Counted from the first letter of the stretch, positions 6,453 through 15,796 are shown. The stretch is DNA of 64,000 bases from Lachnospiraceae bacterium (GCA_910575075.1 CAJTCY010000024.1:1-64000); one strand, 5' to 3'. Numbers and translations: made by a program. Notes: generated from the sequence alone by a model not told the origin.

Positions 6453-7400
6453 CTATTCCTCACTTGTCTTTCGAATATTTGACTCAAATAAGCGGTTATA
6501 CCCCAGCCATCCGCTGTTTTCATTCGCTGCTGCCAGCGCTTCCTTCATGGTCTCCATCTTCGCATCTGTGTTATCCGCAAAGCTCAGTGCAACTGCCTCT
6601 GCAAGCGCCGGCTTCTTAGGCGAACCATACTCCAGTTCACCGTGATGCGACAACACGCAGTGCTTTAATTCATTGGCAAGCTTTGCCGGGAAACCAGGGA
6701 TATCACGAATCCGCGCTCCTATCATCTCTGCTCCAATCATAATATGCCCCAAAAGCTGTCCTGCATCTGTATAATCATTCTCTGGAAATACAGACAGCTC
6801 TTCCAATTTTCCAATATCATGAAAAATGGCTGATGCAAGCAGCAAATCCCGATGCAGCAACGGATATAACTGAGTATAATAATCACATAGTTTTGTGACG
6901 TTCAACGTATGCTCCAGCAGCCCTCCTACAAAACCGTGGTGCACGCTTTTGGCCGCACTGTGAAATTTAAAACGCCGCTCGAATTCTGGATCTTCCAGAA
7001 AAAATCCGGAACAAAGTTTTTTTAAATAAGGATTTCTCATTTCCTGGATAAATCCCGTAAGTTCTTGATACATCAAATCAATATCTTTCTCACTGACAGG
7101 AAGGTAATCCTTAGGGTCATATTCTCCTTCCCTCACTTTGCGGATACGTTTCACATTTAATTGAAGAACCCCTTGAAAACTGGTGACATCTCCAACGACA
7201 TCAATATAATCCAGCGCCTCAAATTCATCAATTCCCTGTGAGTTCGGGTCCCAGACTTTAGCATCCAGCATACCTGTCTTATCCTGCAGAATCAAGGATT
7301 CATAAGGTTTTCCTGCCTTGGTAAGTGCTGTCTGTCTGCTTTTGCATAGATAAATTTCCCCAACACGTTCTCCTTCTCGCAGGGTTTCAATATATTTCAT
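6453..7400 (-). CDS. yhaM: 3'-5' exoribonuclease YhaM family
   Basis: A 315-residue protein starting MKYIETLREG at 7400 with AAAGGAG seven bases upstream; the longer reading lacks a signal. Residues ~10-85 are an OB-fold nucleic-acid-binding domain (IYLCKSRQTALTKAGKPYES). An HD phosphohydrolase domain follows, with LLEHTLN (His164) and the metal-binding pair in IFHDIGK (His194-Asp195), plus HCVLSHHGELEYG. The family degrades RNA, and partly ssDNA, from the 3' end in the cytoplasm. It lies between the HtrA-like gene and rlmD on one strand with very short gaps, so the three are likely co-transcribed. Confidence 0.93.
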   Translation of the reverse strand: MKYIETLREGERVGEIYLCKSRQTALTKAGKPYESLILQDKTGMLDAKVWDPNSQGIDEFEALDYIDVVGDVTSFQGVLQLNVKRIRKVREGEYDPKDYLPVSEKDIDLMYQELTGFIQEMRNPYLKKLCSGFFLEDPEFERRFKFHSAAKSVHHGFVGGLLEHTLNVTKLCDYYTQLYPLLHRDLLLASAIFHDIGKLEELSVFPENDYTDAGQLLGHIMIGAEMIGARIRDIPGFPAKLANELKHCVLSHHGELEYGSPKKPALAEAVALSFADNTDAKMETMKEALAAANENSGWLGYNRLFESNIRKTSEE

Positions 7401-7429
7401 AATTTTACTCCTTTTCCACTTTATGTCTG

Positions 7430-8800
7430 TCAATGCAGTACCCCAACAGTCACCCCAAACTGCATATCTGCATATCCTTCACCATTTTGGCGCTTTATTG
7501 TTATAGTAACCACATCTTCAGGCTGTTTCTCATATATTTTCTGAAAATACTGTTCTACAGTGGTAACTTCCGTTCCATTTATCGCCGTAATTACATCTGC
7601 CTCCTGCAGCCCTGCTGCCAAAGCTGGGGAATCCAGTTCTACAGACTTGATATATACTCCTTTGGGAATGCCATACTCCTGCGCAATCTGATTTGTCACG
7701 GTACTGATCCGAAGTCCCACATAAGGTACACTCCGATTATTTGACAAATCCTGAATAATTTGTTTTAGCTCGGAAATAGACAGCGCCGTAATCGTATTTC
7801 GGTCATTTTGGTTGCTGAAATCCTGAAGAACCAACCCCACAATTTCTCCCTTGAGATTAAGAAGCACACCGCTTCCACTGGCGCTTCCCACAATGTCCGT
7901 GGTAAAAACTGTATAATTTGTATCAATGGTAGAAACCCGGTTCTGGGAAGATGTGATAGTCCCGCACAAGATAGAATAATTTGTTCCCAGAGGGCTTCCA
8001 ATGGCAATCACCGAGGTTCCCTGAGCAATCATATAAGAATTTCCCAATACCGCAACTTCCAGTTTCTCCATTGTTTTTGAGGGAATTTCTGCCAAGGGAA
8101 CACCTATCACAGCAATCCCCGTATTTCCGTCATATTTCTTAAGAGAAGCCGAAACCTCTTTCTCATCAATAAACGTAATATTGATTTCCTGGGCATCAGC
8201 AATAATTCTTTTTTCCGTCAAAATCAAAAGTTCCTGACCATTATTTTCAATAATAATCCCCGCGGAACGATTCTCATTCTCATAAGGCGTGTCAAACCAA
8301 TCCTTGCCGCTGGTTACTCCTGTCACCGTTACTATAGATTTATTTGCCTGCTTACCGATATCATAAAGTTTATTCTGCAGTGCCTGATAATCCTCCAGAT
8401 CCAGTTCTTCCATAGCAGCAGGCGGCTCCTGTTCTGCCGGTGTGATTCCCGGATTATCCTGCACTACATCTGTCGGTTTCTGCTGTACAGCAGGTGATTC
8501 CTCCTGATCCCCCTGTTCCTGATCATTCTCCCGGTCCTCATCATCCTTCTTCGCAGGTTCTTTTTCCTGGGGAAGTTCATCCTGGGGAATCGTGATGGCA
8601 GATCCCTTTTCTGGATAGAGCCAGTCCTCCATATAAGGTTTTAACAGAACAAACACGAAACAAGCTGCAGCCCCAAATACCACTGCACACAACAGATTAT
8701 AGCCTGCCCGCAGGAACAGACGCCGTCTGTTAATTGGTTTGTCCTTTATTTTTTCCTTGATAAAAGCAAATTCCTGCTCTTCCTGACCCTGTTGCTTCAT
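7430..8800 (-). CDS. HtrA-like membrane protein with PDZ domain, catalytic triad missing
   Basis: A 456-residue protein with an N-terminal cytoplasmic segment, one transmembrane helix (about 33-54), an acidic Gln/Glu/Pro linker (60-130), a trypsin-like domain (about 165-350) and a C-terminal PDZ domain (YVGLRI to about 450). Compared with HtrA/DegP, the histidine motif TNNHV is replaced by TEKRI and the aspartate motif TDLAV by NTGIAV. The serine motif GNSGGPL is disturbed to SASGSGVL. The hydrophobic core motifs (VIAIGSPLG) remain. It is probably a surface-exposed pseudoprotease that binds rather than cuts. CAGGAGGG precedes the ATG. Divergent to mutS2. Confidence 0.8.
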   Translation of the reverse strand: MKQQGQEEQEFAFIKEKIKDKPINRRRLFLRAGYNLLCAVVFGAAACFVFVLLKPYMEDWLYPEKGSAITIPQDELPQEKEPAKKDDEDRENDQEQGDQEESPAVQQKPTDVVQDNPGITPAEQEPPAAMEELDLEDYQALQNKLYDIGKQANKSIVTVTGVTSGKDWFDTPYENENRSAGIIIENNGQELLILTEKRIIADAQEINITFIDEKEVSASLKKYDGNTGIAVIGVPLAEIPSKTMEKLEVAVLGNSYMIAQGTSVIAIGSPLGTNYSILCGTITSSQNRVSTIDTNYTVFTTDIVGSASGSGVLLNLKGEIVGLVLQDFSNQNDRNTITALSISELKQIIQDLSNNRSVPYVGLRISTVTNQIAQEYGIPKGVYIKSVELDSPALAAGLQEADVITAINGTEVTTVEQYFQKIYEKQPEDVVTITIKRQNGEGYADMQFGVTVGVLH

Positions 8801-8899
8801 AACCGCCCTCCTGATATATATTATAACAAAATGGACAATTCCTCTTCAGCTAACTCCCAAAGCACAATCTCTCTCTATTATACGTTTTTCCGGCTGTTG

Positions 8900-8928
8900 T
8901 TGCAAGAATTTTATTTATACGATATAAT
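8900..8928 (+). promoter_or_regulatory. mutS2 promoter
   Basis: TTGCAA (8900-8905), 17-nt spacer, perfect TATAAT (8923-8928); start near 8935, about 29 nt before the mutS2 ATG. Confidence 0.7.
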
Positions 8929-8963
8929 GAAGGCACAAAATTACTGAAATAAGGACAATCACT

Positions 8964-11342
8964 ATGAATCAAAAAGTATTTCACACTTTAGAATATAATA
9001 AAATCATAGATCTGCTGTGCGAACATGCCACCTGCCAGTCTGGCAGAGAACTCTGCAGGTCTTTAAAACCTTCCCAAAATCTTGAAGAAATCAGGCTTGC
9101 CCAACAGCAGACCGCTGACGCACTGACAAGAATCTATCAGAAAGGTTCTCTGTCCTTTTCCGGCGTCCACAATATCGGCGCCTCCCTCAAACGTTTAGAA
9201 ATCGGCGGCATTCTAGGCATGGAAGAACTGCTCAGAACGGCGTCTCTTCTGGAAGTGGCAAAACGGGTAAAATCTTATTCCCGCAATGACCGGGAAAACA
9301 CACAAGCAGATTCTCTGGACGGTCTGTTTGCCCGTATCGAACCCTTGACGCCGCTTCTGGAAGAAATACGCAGATGTATCGTCTCTGAAGATGAGATTGC
9401 CGACGACGCATCTGCGAACCTCAAAAATATACGGCGTTCCATCAAGAACATCAATGATAAAATACGCAGTCAGATGAATACCATGCTCAACAGCTCCGAT
9501 ACCCGTACGCATCTGCAGGACACAGTAATCACCATGCGCAACGGACGCTACTGCCTTCCAGTAAAAGCAGAGGCAAAGAGCCAGGTACCCGGCATGATTC
9601 ATGACCAGTCTTCCACCGGCTCCACCCTGTTCATAGAACCAATGGCAGTGGTTAAATTAAATAACGACTTAAAAGAGCTATTTTTAAAAGAACAGGATGA
9701 AATAGAAGTCATTCTTGCCAATTTAAGCAGCATGACTGGAGAATACATTCCTGTTCTGAAAGATAATTATGAAATATTGACAGAATTGGACTTTATTTTC
9801 GCCAAGGCCTCTCTGGCAAAGGACTATAACGGAACCGCTCCTGTTTTCAATACAGAACATCGTATTCGAATCCGCAAAGGCCGCCATCCGCTGCTGGACA
9901 GCCATAAAGTTGTTCCCATTGACATTCATCTGGGAAACGACTTTGATCTGCTGATTATCACCGGTCCCAATACCGGGGGAAAAACGGTCTCCTTAAAGAC
10001 AGTCGGGCTGTTTACTCTGATGGGGCAGGCAGGCTTGCATATTCCTGCAAACGACCGCTCAGAGCTCTCGGTATTTGATGAAGTTTTCGCAGATATTGGA
10101 GATGAACAGAGTATCGAGCAAAGCCTCAGCACCTTCTCTTCACATATGACAAATATTATCTCTATTTTAGATAAAGTAAATGAAAACTCACTGGTATTAT
10201 TTGATGAATTATGCGCAGGAACTGATCCTACAGAGGGCGCGGCGCTTGCTATTTCTATTCTCTCAAAGCTTCACAATTACGGCATACGCACTATGGCGAC
10301 CACACATTACAGCGAACTGAAGGTATTCGCTCTCTCTGCGCCAGGCGTGGAAAACGCCTGCTGCGAATTTTCTGTGGAAACCTTAAGCCCTACTTACCGT
10401 CTTCTGATCGGTATTCCTGGCAAAAGCAATGCATTTGCCATATCCGGCAAACTGGGTCTTCCCGAAGACATTATTGCAGATGCCAAAAGCCATATGTCTG
10501 AGCAGGATGAAAGCTTTGAAGACTTGATTTCCGACCTGGAAGCAAGCCGGATTTCCATCGAAAAGGAACGTTTAGAGGCCCAGCAGTACCGCCAGGAAAC
10601 GGAAGCCCTGAAACAAAAACTTCTGGATAAACAGGCACGTCTCGACAGTCAGCGGGAAAAAATTATCCGTCAGGCAAACGAAGAAGCCCACGCTATCCTG
10701 CGGGAAGCAAAGGAAGTTGCCGACCGCACCATTAAAAATTTCAATAAATTCGGCCAGGCGAACGCCACTGCCAAAGAAATGGAACAGGAACGCAGCAAAC
10801 TGCGCGGAAAAATGACTGATCTGGAAAAGAACATTTCCCTCAAACAGAAGGAACAGACAGCAAGCCATAAAATCCCTAAAAACCTGCGGATTGGTGATTC
10901 TGTGAAAGTGTTAAGCATGAACTTGAAAGGCACGGTGCACACGCTCCCCAATGATAAGGGAGATTTGTATGTTCAGATGGGAATACTGCGCTCGCTTGTC
11001 AATATCCGGGATTTAGTGCTGCTGGAAGACACTCCTGCTCTGGGAAATAAGAGAAAGACTACGGGCGCCGGAAAACTGAAAATGACAAAATCAGCCTCCG
11101 TTTCTTCTGAAATCAATTTAATCGGCAAAACTACCGACGAAGCTATCTCCCTCTTAGACAAATATTTGGATGATGCCTATCTCGCCCACATGCCTTCTGT
11201 GCGCATTGTCCACGGCAAGGGAACAGGCGCCTTGCGCAAAGCAGTGCAGAATCATTTAAAACGGCTGAACTATATTAAATCTTTCCGTCTGGGTGAATTC
11301 GGAGAAGGTGATTCCGGCGTCACGATAGCGGAATTCAAGTAA
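8964..11342 (+). CDS. mutS2: MutS2 (ribosome-collision/recombination ATPase-endonuclease)
   Basis: A 792-residue protein, the usual MutS2 length. The core and clamp regions are followed by the ABC-type ATPase with Walker A GPNTGGKT (from residue 334) and Walker B VLFDELCAGTD (about 412-421), the ATYSEL-like loop as ATTHYSELK, a long charged coiled coil (about 515-640), a KOW-like segment, and a C-terminal Smr nuclease domain (about 718-792) with VHGKGTGALR. MutS2 suppresses recombination and, in Bacillus, splits stalled collided ribosomes. The Smr DLRG motif appears as NLIGKT, a common variant. Followed after 11 nt by a response regulator gene with its own Shine-Dalgarno. Confidence 0.95.
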   Translation: MNQKVFHTLEYNKIIDLLCEHATCQSGRELCRSLKPSQNLEEIRLAQQQTADALTRIYQKGSLSFSGVHNIGASLKRLEIGGILGMEELLRTASLLEVAKRVKSYSRNDRENTQADSLDGLFARIEPLTPLLEEIRRCIVSEDEIADDASANLKNIRRSIKNINDKIRSQMNTMLNSSDTRTHLQDTVITMRNGRYCLPVKAEAKSQVPGMIHDQSSTGSTLFIEPMAVVKLNNDLKELFLKEQDEIEVILANLSSMTGEYIPVLKDNYEILTELDFIFAKASLAKDYNGTAPVFNTEHRIRIRKGRHPLLDSHKVVPIDIHLGNDFDLLIITGPNTGGKTVSLKTVGLFTLMGQAGLHIPANDRSELSVFDEVFADIGDEQSIEQSLSTFSSHMTNIISILDKVNENSLVLFDELCAGTDPTEGAALAISILSKLHNYGIRTMATTHYSELKVFALSAPGVENACCEFSVETLSPTYRLLIGIPGKSNAFAISGKLGLPEDIIADAKSHMSEQDESFEDLISDLEASRISIEKERLEAQQYRQETEALKQKLLDKQARLDSQREKIIRQANEEAHAILREAKEVADRTIKNFNKFGQANATAKEMEQERSKLRGKMTDLEKNISLKQKEQTASHKIPKNLRIGDSVKVLSMNLKGTVHTLPNDKGDLYVQMGILRSLVNIRDLVLLEDTPALGNKRKTTGAGKLKMTKSASVSSEINLIGKTTDEAISLLDKYLDDAYLAHMPSVRIVHGKGTGALRKAVQNHLKRLNYIKSFRLGEFGEGDSGVTIAEFK

Positions 11343-11353
11343 AGGAGGACTCC

Positions 11354-12052
11354 ATGGCTGCAAAACAGAAAATTCTTATTGTAGACGACGATGTAAATAT
11401 CGCAGAGCTGATTTCTCTGTACCTCACCAAAGAATGTTACGATACTCGTATGGTTCACGACGGTGAAGAGGCGCTTCAGGTATATGAACAGTATGAACCC
11501 AATCTGATTCTGCTGGATCTGATGCTTCCCGGCATTGACGGTTATCAGGTCTGCCGGGAAATCCGTGCGAAATCTAATCTTCCCATTATTATGCTCTCCG
11601 CCAAAGGTGAAATATTTGATAAAGTTCTGGGACTGGAACTGGGCGCAGATGATTATATTATGAAACCCTTTGATTCCAAGGAGCTGGTGGCACGTGTAAA
11701 AGCCGTTCTGCGGCGCTACCAGCCTGCAAAGCAGGAGACTGTTTCAGCCAGAATCAAGTGTGTGGAATATCCAGATCTTACCATCAATCAGAGCAATTAT
11801 TCTGTACTGTATTATGGAAAACCCGTGGACATGCCGCCCAAGGAACTGGAACTTCTATATTTCCTGGCCTCGTCCCCCAATCAGGTCTTTACAAGAGAAC
11901 AGCTTTTAGACCATATCTGGGGCTATGAATATATTGGAGACACAAGAACCGTAGATGTACATGTAAAACGCCTGCGTGAGAAAATTAAAGACCATGCGTC
12001 CTGGAGCCTTGCCACAGTCTGGGGTATTGGCTATAAATTTGAGGTGAAATAG
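11354..12052 (+). CDS. OmpR/PhoB-family response regulator
   Basis: A 232-residue protein: receiver domain (acidic pocket DDD at 11-13, phosphoacceptor Asp55 in LLDLMLPG, Ser82, Lys104 in IMKPFD) and a winged-helix DNA-binding domain (about 130-232, ending TVWGIGYKFEVK). AAAGGAGG lies ahead of the ATG, 11 nt after mutS2, so it may be read from the mutS2 promoter. The stop codon shares one base with the GTG of the kinase gene. Targets cannot be told from the sequence; members of this type often govern envelope or phosphate responses. Confidence 0.93.
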   Translation: MAAKQKILIVDDDVNIAELISLYLTKECYDTRMVHDGEEALQVYEQYEPNLILLDLMLPGIDGYQVCREIRAKSNLPIIMLSAKGEIFDKVLGLELGADDYIMKPFDSKELVARVKAVLRRYQPAKQETVSARIKCVEYPDLTINQSNYSVLYYGKPVDMPPKELELLYFLASSPNQVFTREQLLDHIWGYEYIGDTRTVDVHVKRLREKIKDHASWSLATVWGIGYKFEVK

Positions 12053-13470
12053 TGAAACGGACACTGTACTTAAAACTTCTGCTGGGATATGTGGCTTTTG
12101 GAATACTGGCGTTTCTTACGATCGCCACCTTTACCTCCCGTCAAACCCTGAACTATGTAGAAAAAGATGCTATCTCCAGCATGTACCGAGAATCTAACCT
12201 GCTGGCCTCCAGTTATGCCTCCAACTTTTACCGTGGTTCTATGACACTTGAGGATATCACCTCGCAATTTCATTCTGTCGCCACCTATTTAGATGCTGAA
12301 ATCTGGCTCATTGGAGGCAAGGGCAATATTTTAATCACAACTAACAGTGACTCTGTCCCTGACGGACTTGTAAAAAACTTCAATATTTCCTCGTTTGGCA
12401 CTAAATACTACCAAAAGGGAACTTTCTTTGATACTTTTTCTGAGAAAACAATAACGGTTTTCTCTCCGGTAACCATTAATTATAAAGTCCGCGGATACCT
12501 TATGATACATAAACCTGTCTCAGATCTGGTACGTTTCAAGGATGGTTTCCTGAATATTTCTTATTTAACTCTGGCAATTATTTTTCTATGCGCCTTTGTG
12601 ATGCTGGGACTGTTTACTTTCACTGTTTATATTCCTATCCGCAAAATCACTCAGGCTGCAAAAGAATACTCTGAAGGAAATTTTGACACTAAAATTAATA
12701 TTCACTCCAATGATGAGATCGGGTATCTTGCAGGCTCCATCAACTATATGGCGGCAGAACTATCTACTTTAGAGGAAGATCAGCGGAAATTTATCGCAAA
12801 TGTTTCCCACGATTTCCGCTCCCCTCTTACTTCAATTAAAGGCTACATCGAAGCAATTATGGACGGTACCATTCCGCATGAAATGCAGGACAAATACCTG
12901 AATATCATTTTGTTTGAAACGGAACGCCTGAACAAACTGACCCAAGGAATGCTGGAACTAAACAAATATGGTTCCAAAGGTTCCATGCTGGATATCAGCA
13001 GTTTCGATATTAACAACACGATAAAGCTGGTGGTGCAGTCCTTTGAAGGCACCTGTAAGAAAAAAAAGATATCCTTTGAATTAATTCTTACAGGACAAAC
13101 CTCTTTTGTCTCTGCGGATATGAGTAAAATTCAGCAGGTCTTATACAATCTGATAGATAATGCCATCAAATTCAGCCATCCGGATTCCTCCATTACCATT
13201 GAGACTACAGAGAAAAACGACAAGGTTTTTATTTCTGTCAAGGATACTGGAATTGGGATTCCAAAGGACAGCATTAAGAAAATTTGGGAGCGTTTTTATA
13301 AAACAGATTTGTCTCGGGGCAAAGATAAACGGGGAACCGGTCTGGGACTGGCAATTGTCAGAGAAATTATTTCTGTCCACAATGAGAACATCAACGTCAT
13401 CAGTACCGAAGGTGTGGGAACGGAGTTTATTTTTACCCTGCCGCTGACACGGCAGGAAAGTCCGCTGTAA
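12052..13470 (+). CDS. membrane sensor histidine kinase
   Basis: A 472-residue partner of the upstream regulator. It has a GTG start overlapping the previous stop by one base. Transmembrane helix 1 is at about 8-27, an extracytoplasmic sensor at about 28-170, helix 2 at about 171-193, then HAMP (IPIRKITQAAKEYSEG). HisKA carries the phospho-accepting His253 in NVSHDFRSPLTS. The HATPase domain has the N-box NLIDNAIKFS and G-boxes DTGIGIP and GTGLGLAIV. All kinase and phosphatase motifs are intact. A strong terminator overlaps its stop codon. Confidence 0.93.
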   Translation: MKRTLYLKLLLGYVAFGILAFLTIATFTSRQTLNYVEKDAISSMYRESNLLASSYASNFYRGSMTLEDITSQFHSVATYLDAEIWLIGGKGNILITTNSDSVPDGLVKNFNISSFGTKYYQKGTFFDTFSEKTITVFSPVTINYKVRGYLMIHKPVSDLVRFKDGFLNISYLTLAIIFLCAFVMLGLFTFTVYIPIRKITQAAKEYSEGNFDTKINIHSNDEIGYLAGSINYMAAELSTLEEDQRKFIANVSHDFRSPLTSIKGYIEAIMDGTIPHEMQDKYLNIILFETERLNKLTQGMLELNKYGSKGSMLDISSFDINNTIKLVVQSFEGTCKKKKISFELILTGQTSFVSADMSKIQQVLYNLIDNAIKFSHPDSSITIETTEKNDKVFISVKDTGIGIPKDSIKKIWERFYKTDLSRGKDKRGTGLGLAIVREIISVHNENINVISTEGVGTEFIFTLPLTRQESPL

Positions 13471-13505
13471 TACAGAAAAAAAAGTTCTGTATTACAGCCT
13501 TTTTT
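13465..13505 (+). terminator. intrinsic terminator after the two-component operon
   Basis: CTGTAATACAGAA (13465-13477) pairs perfectly with TTCTGTATTACAG (13485-13497), followed by CCTTTTTT. The stem includes the kinase stop codon. Confidence 0.9.
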
Positions 13506-13569
13506 AAATAAGTGATAATTGGGCCAATGGAGCACTGTTCAAAATACATACTGAGAAAGTAAATTCATT

Positions 13570-13657
13570 ATTGTCTCTTTGAGTTTCCCAATTTTTAACA
13601 ACAACCGATATTTAGTACTATAAAAACCAAAAATTGGGAAACTCGAATATTGTCTCT
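13570..13657. repeat. 16-bp inverted repeat flanked by a 9-bp direct repeat
   Basis: GAGTTTCCCAATTTTT (13581-13596) and its exact reverse complement (13629-13644) enclose 32 AT-rich bases. ATTGTCTCT occurs at 13570-13578 and 13649-13657 on either side. The pattern looks like a tiny inserted element with a target duplication, or a large hairpin/operator just upstream of the promoter at 13660. Otherwise 13506-13659 shows nothing I can name. Confidence 0.6.
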
Positions 13658-13659
13658 AC

Positions 13660-13688
13660 TTGACAAGTTTTTTCTTATCTCATATACT
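13660..13688 (+). promoter_or_regulatory. strong promoter of the 13790 gene
   Basis: Perfect TTGACA (13660-13665), 17-nt spacer, TATACT (13683-13688); start near 13695, leaving a 95-nt leader. Confidence 0.75.
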
Positions 13689-13789
13689 ATTATAAAAGAT
13701 AATTTTTTTATAAATTATGCATATTTATAGAGATTTGAAGCTCTCTTTCAAATCCCTGCAATACGCAAAATGAAAGGAGGGAAACAGAT

Positions 13790-14662
13790 ATGATGCATGT
13801 GGATAACGTAAAGTCAACGGGAAATGCTGTGCAGCCAGCCAAAGCACAGATAAGCCCGGCAGCTGAGCAGGCAAATACTGTGGCAGATTCTGTCAGCAAA
13901 AATATTCAAAGTAAAATCATGGATGCCCAGAAACAGAGACAGGGGCTTTCTTTTAATATGGAAATGACTGCTGAAGAAAAAGAAAATGTACGGCGAAAAA
14001 TCCAACAGGAAATCAGTGATTTGAAACGAGAATTGCGGCAGCGTGAAGCCGAGGAAAAGAAAAAGCAGCAGGAAACTCAGCGAGCTGTAGAAAAAAAGGA
14101 ACAGCAACAGGATAAAGAATCTCAGGAAGCTGCAAGAAAGCAGCAGATTCAGACCACGCAGGATGAAAACAATCAGCAGCAGAAGGTTCAGCCCACCCGG
14201 GACGAAAAGGAACAGCAGCAAAATACGGCTGTTACAAGAACTAGCAAACAGACTGAAGATTCTACGGCCGATGGTGAAGTCAGAGAGATTCTTCCAGGCG
14301 GTATGCACAAAATTATTTCCACAAATTCGTCGGTACAGAAATATCAGATTGTAAAAAATGCCGTTGCCCAGAACGACAGTGCTGCCAGGGTACAGGAAGC
14401 AGAAATGAACCAGGACGCTGTCAGAGGCGCTGAGACGGATAGTCTGAAGAAAGACCAGCTAGAAGCTGTTCAAAAAGAAACCCAGCGGATGGAGACCGTA
14501 CAGAACTTTATATTCGGCAACAGCAATAACAGAGCAGCAGAATCTCCGATCGGTACAGGAAATCATTTCTCCAGCAATGCCAGAGAGAGTGGCTTATATA
14601 GCAATAACGGAATGCTGTTTCAGAATTACTTCCAGTCAATTCAGATGGATGTCCGGCAGTGA
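13790..14662 (+). CDS. hypothetical Gln-rich coiled-coil protein
   Basis: A 290-residue soluble protein, with AAAGGAGGG eight bases before the first of two ATGs. There is no signal peptide. Residues ~55-150 form a long charged coiled coil extremely rich in Gln, Glu and Lys (for example REAEEKKKQQETQRAVEKKE). A short conserved-looking segment GEVREILPGGMHKII follows, and the C-terminus is Asn/Ser-rich (about 240-290). I do not recognise a family; a cytosolic scaffold-like protein is a guess. It is monocistronic, between its own strong promoter and terminator, which suggests notable expression. The Gln/Asn bias may be low complexity rather than function. Confidence 0.75.
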   Translation: MMHVDNVKSTGNAVQPAKAQISPAAEQANTVADSVSKNIQSKIMDAQKQRQGLSFNMEMTAEEKENVRRKIQQEISDLKRELRQREAEEKKKQQETQRAVEKKEQQQDKESQEAARKQQIQTTQDENNQQQKVQPTRDEKEQQQNTAVTRTSKQTEDSTADGEVREILPGGMHKIISTNSSVQKYQIVKNAVAQNDSAARVQEAEMNQDAVRGAETDSLKKDQLEAVQKETQRMETVQNFIFGNSNNRAAESPIGTGNHFSSNARESGLYSNNGMLFQNYFQSIQMDVRQ

Positions 14663-14676
14663 TAACAAAATTGGAT

Positions 14677-14736
14677 GGAGCTGCGGCACTAATATTCTTG
14701 GTAATTTATATTAGGCCACAGCCCCGTCTTTTTTTC
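14677..14736 (+). terminator. terminator after the 13790 gene
   Basis: GGAGCTGCGGC-CTAATAT type arm from 14677 pairs, with G-U pairs and one bulge, with ATATTAGGCCACAGCCCC ending at 14725; then GTCTTTTTTTCTT. Confidence 0.75.
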
Positions 14737-14758
14737 TTATAAGGTAAGGGAAATATAA

Positions 14759-15694
14759 TCATTCTTCTGGCGCTAAATCTAAATACTCACTTATATTGCG
14801 AATAAACGTTGGGAATCGGTCGCTGTTAAATAAATTTGCTAATTTTTCTATTTCAATATCAGGCAGTCCAAACTCTGCATTAGTTTGATCTCTCCTTACA
14901 CCCACAAGAGGAAATCCATTCGTGTTATCATTTACTAATTCAGAAGTTGTAGAAACTGGATAAAAATTTACCGCTTTGTTAATAACTTTAACCTCATCGT
15001 CAGAAATATCTTCCGAAATTTGACATTCAGGATGAACTGCCGGATCAGATAAAGCATTAAAAGCTTCTTTTGTTTGGAATTCAGCTATTCCGCCAGGCCG
15101 TTCGTAATCTACATCCGTGTGAAATGAAAATTCTGTACTGTTAACCTCCTGCCTTACTTCATCCTTGTTGTGCTTATCTTTTCCGACATCTTGCAGCCAA
15201 TTGATTAAAGCCTTATCGTAATCCTCCTCAAATTGTGAATAAACTGTTTCATTATTTTCTGACCAGGGTATAACATTGGCCAAACTATCTTCGCCGCCAT
15301 ACTCACATTTAAACAAATGGCCTCCTATATAACTATTTCGCGGATCATACTCGTTAAAAAATTGTCCGCTTCTACAATCACGAGATTGTTGATTTAAGGG
15401 AATTAATGTATTTTTTTGGTTATAAGTCTTGAATGCTTTTAATGTATTGATATTGCCGATTTGCAAATGAAACCTGTTTTCTCTCTGGTATGTTTTCATC
15501 TGTACCACATTCTGCTGTGAGATATGCTTTAAGCTGTCTGATACAGGCTTTCTGGCAAATACAAAATCATTTGGCTCGCCTGACCGAGAAAAGTCAGCAG
15601 ACGCATATGCTTTTCTTTGTACGGTCCTGACGCCGCCAGTTCTTTTATAACTACTGTTTACAGGTAATGCTTTTTTTAAATCTGCTTGAAACAT
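14759..15694 (-). CDS. DNA/RNA non-specific endonuclease-like protein, orphan
   Basis: A 311-residue protein from the ATG at 15694. AGGAGA sits within the upstream in-frame codons, so the longer reading is unlikely. The centre contains YIGGHLFKCEYGGEDSLANVI (residues 122-142 in part), then PWSENNE and a glutamate around 155. This resembles the His-Asn-Glu arrangement (GHL...GG...N..P....N...E) of DNA/RNA non-specific and polymorphic-toxin endonucleases. The N-terminus is basic (RTVQRKAYASADF), without a signal peptide. It stands alone with no obvious immunity gene or secretion partner. The nuclease call is by motif; activity and substrate are unknown. Confidence 0.55.
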   Translation of the reverse strand: MFQADLKKALPVNSSYKRTGGVRTVQRKAYASADFSRSGEPNDFVFARKPVSDSLKHISQQNVVQMKTYQRENRFHLQIGNINTLKAFKTYNQKNTLIPLNQQSRDCRSGQFFNEYDPRNSYIGGHLFKCEYGGEDSLANVIPWSENNETVYSQFEEDYDKALINWLQDVGKDKHNKDEVRQEVNSTEFSFHTDVDYERPGGIAEFQTKEAFNALSDPAVHPECQISEDISDDEVKVINKAVNFYPVSTTSELVNDNTNGFPLVGVRRDQTNAEFGLPDIEIEKLANLFNSDRFPTFIRNISEYLDLAPEE

Positions 15695-15796
15695 AACATC
15701 TTCTCCTCCCATACTAGATATCCAAATCAAAACTATATAAATAATATCGCCTTATTCTGACAAAAAATAACCATTATAAGGATACATTTCAAATTG

